Origin: Halieaceae bacterium | Lineage (GTDB): Bacteria; Pseudomonadota; Gammaproteobacteria; Pseudomonadales; Halieaceae | Assembly: GCA_011524755.1 (NCBI GenBank) | Contig: WTJR01000218.1 | Location: 1-7,291, forward strand | Direction of reading: 5' to 3' | DNA length: 7,291 bases | Part shown: positions 6,222 to 7,291 of the stretch, in pieces | Layout: each line of letters starts with the position of its first letter | How positions within the stretch are numbered: position 1 is the first letter of the stretch | Made by a program: the position numbers and the translations under genes | Notes under the pieces: generated by a model | Seen by the model: the letters and a program-made list of their open reading frames with translations, nothing else | Told to the model about the DNA's origin: nothing | The model's database searches: none

Positions 6222-7291
6222 ATGGTAAACAAAAACAAAATCGCCGTACTGGTGTCGTTCTCCGGCCAAGGAGGCGTTGAGCGAAGTTTTGCGCTGCTAG
6301 TCAACGAAATCGCGGCCTTGGGAATCGAGGTGGATCTGTTGCTAATCAAACGTAATAGCCCTCACTTAGCTGCCCTGTCACCAGCGGTAAACCAAATTCT
6401 TCTCAAGCGTCAGCACGCAGCCACTTGCGTCGGCGAGGTCGCCGATTACCTCCGAAAAGAGGCGCCAAAAGCACTGCTTGTCGCGAAACATCGCGCCATG
6501 CTCGCGGCGCTCAAAGCGCGTAAAAAAGCGGGCACCAACACTCCGATTACAGGCGTTATTGGTATCAACGTGACGCAATCACTCGCGCATCGTAGTCGCT
6601 TCCAACGTTGGCATTGGGGCCGGTTAATGCGCAATGAATACCCCAAATTGGACGGTATCATTGCCGTATCGGAGGGTGTTCGGGAGGATCTGCTTAGGAC
6701 GACGGGTATGCCCGCTGATCGCATCACAGCGATTAAAAACCCAGTCACCACGGAAGAAATGATTCGAGATGCGCAAACGCCCGTTGATCATCCATGGCTG
6801 AGCGAGAATTTCCATGAGCCTGTTCTTATCACCGTGGGCAGGCTGACGAAAAACAAGGACCATAAAACGCTATTGGAAGCCTTCCGGCTCATTAATGACA
6901 CGACACCCTCTCGGCTTTTGATTCTCGGAGAAGGGCCGGAGCGAGCGAGCTTGGAGAAAATTATCGCCGAGACGGGTATGGCAGATCGTGTGCAGCTCCC
7001 CGGGTTTGTCGATACACCTTGGGCTTGGATGGCGAAATCGAGCCTCTTCGTCCTGTCATCCTTCGCCGAAGGATCAGGCAATGTGCTGACCGAGGCTATG
7101 GCTGTCGGCACACCCGTAGTTTCGACCGACTGCCCCTCAGGGCCCAGTGAAATGCTCGATGGTGGGCGAATCGCTCCCTTAGTACCGGTTGGTGATGCAG
7201 AAGCACTCGCAGCGGCCTGTATGGATGTGCTTAACAGTGGGATTGCGTCGTCATTGCTCGACGAGGCCGTAGCACCGTTTAAGGCAGAGGT
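6222..7291 (+). CDS. Glycosyltransferase family 4 (GT-B) protein, 3' end beyond the window
   Basis: The open frame runs from the ATG at 6222 to the window edge: 356 codons with no stop. The N-terminal acceptor domain opens with IAVLVSFSGQGGVERSFALL (7-26), whose GGVER is typical of GT4. A linker IAVSEGVREDLL follows at about 146-157. The C-terminal donor domain has VGRLTKNKDH (205-214; Arg207 and Lys212 are the likely nucleotide-phosphate ligands), LGEGPE (235-240), PGFVD (260-264) and FAEGSGNVLTEAMAVGTPVV (281-300). The last contains the EX7E motif, Glu283 to Glu291. It probably adds a sugar from a nucleotide-sugar donor to an LPS or other surface glycan; donor and acceptor cannot be read from sequence. 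It starts 5 nt after the DUF1330 stop with no clear SD. An in-frame TGA at 6189-6191 and no other start after it fix the start codon. Only the last few helices appear to be missing. Confidence 0.9.
   Translation, partial: MVNKNKIAVLVSFSGQGGVERSFALLVNEIAALGIEVDLLLIKRNSPHLAALSPAVNQILLKRQHAATCVGEVADYLRKEAPKALLVAKHRAMLAALKARKKAGTNTPITGVIGINVTQSLAHRSRFQRWHWGRLMRNEYPKLDGIIAVSEGVREDLLRTTGMPADRITAIKNPVTTEEMIRDAQTPVDHPWLSENFHEPVLITVGRLTKNKDHKTLLEAFRLINDTTPSRLLILGEGPERASLEKIIAETGMADRVQLPGFVDTPWAWMAKSSLFVLSSFAEGSGNVLTEAMAVGTPVVSTDCPSGPSEMLDGGRIAPLVPVGDAEALAAACMDVLNSGIASSLLDEAVAPFKAE

Noticed and set aside
6378..7111. Several minus-strand open frames of 66-107 codons over the right-hand end
   Set aside because: They are antisense to the GT4 coding frame, which contains all expected motifs without interruption.
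1..7291. Mobile element, CRISPR array, tRNA or toxin-antitoxin genes
   Set aside because: By eye I found no transposase, integrase, regularly spaced direct repeats or tRNA-like cloverleaf, and every long gene is explained by glycan-related or DUF1330 families.

Overview
The window reads as a lipopolysaccharide (LPS) core assembly locus from a Gram-negative bacterium. It holds the two-domain HldE, a GmhA with the family's metal ligands, GmhB, a GT9 heptosyltransferase and an O-antigen-ligase-type membrane protein. The fused HldE and protein lengths close to the E. coli versions point to a gammaproteobacterium. A marine heterotroph such as the OM60/NOR5 (Halieaceae) group is a guess from general gene style, not something the sequence proves. 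Coding density is high. I see no insertion sequence, integrase, tRNA, rRNA or CRISPR array.

Layout. Positions 20-3747 are a minus-strand operon transcribed right to left: O-antigen ligase-like protein (2539-3747), GT9 heptosyltransferase (1504-2523), hldE (20-1459), with gaps of 15 and 44 nt. A 159-nt divergent gap (3748-3906) separates it from a plus-strand family-2 sulfotransferase (3907-4557). That gene converges on gmhB, and the two share the bases of their stop codons. gmhB (4554-5093) follows gmhA (5097-5672) with 3 nt between them, both on the minus strand. A second divergent gap (5673-5781) carries two inverted repeats. It leads into a plus-strand pair: a DUF1330 protein (5782-6216) and a GT4 glycosyltransferase that starts 5 nt later (6222) and runs off the right edge.

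How the genes work together. GmhA, HldE kinase domain, GmhB and HldE adenylyltransferase domain are the four successive activities from sedoheptulose 7-phosphate to ADP-D-glycero-beta-D-manno-heptose. Only the epimerase HldD is missing from view. The GT9 enzyme would transfer heptose to the growing core. The polytopic ligase would join O-antigen or a related glycan to lipid A-core in the periplasm. The GT4 enzyme probably adds another sugar. The unusual member is the sulfotransferase, which sits in opposite orientation between the two halves of the heptose locus. It suggests, without proving, that a surface glycan is sulfated. The DUF1330 gene has no obvious link to LPS apart from its tight spacing to the GT4 gene.
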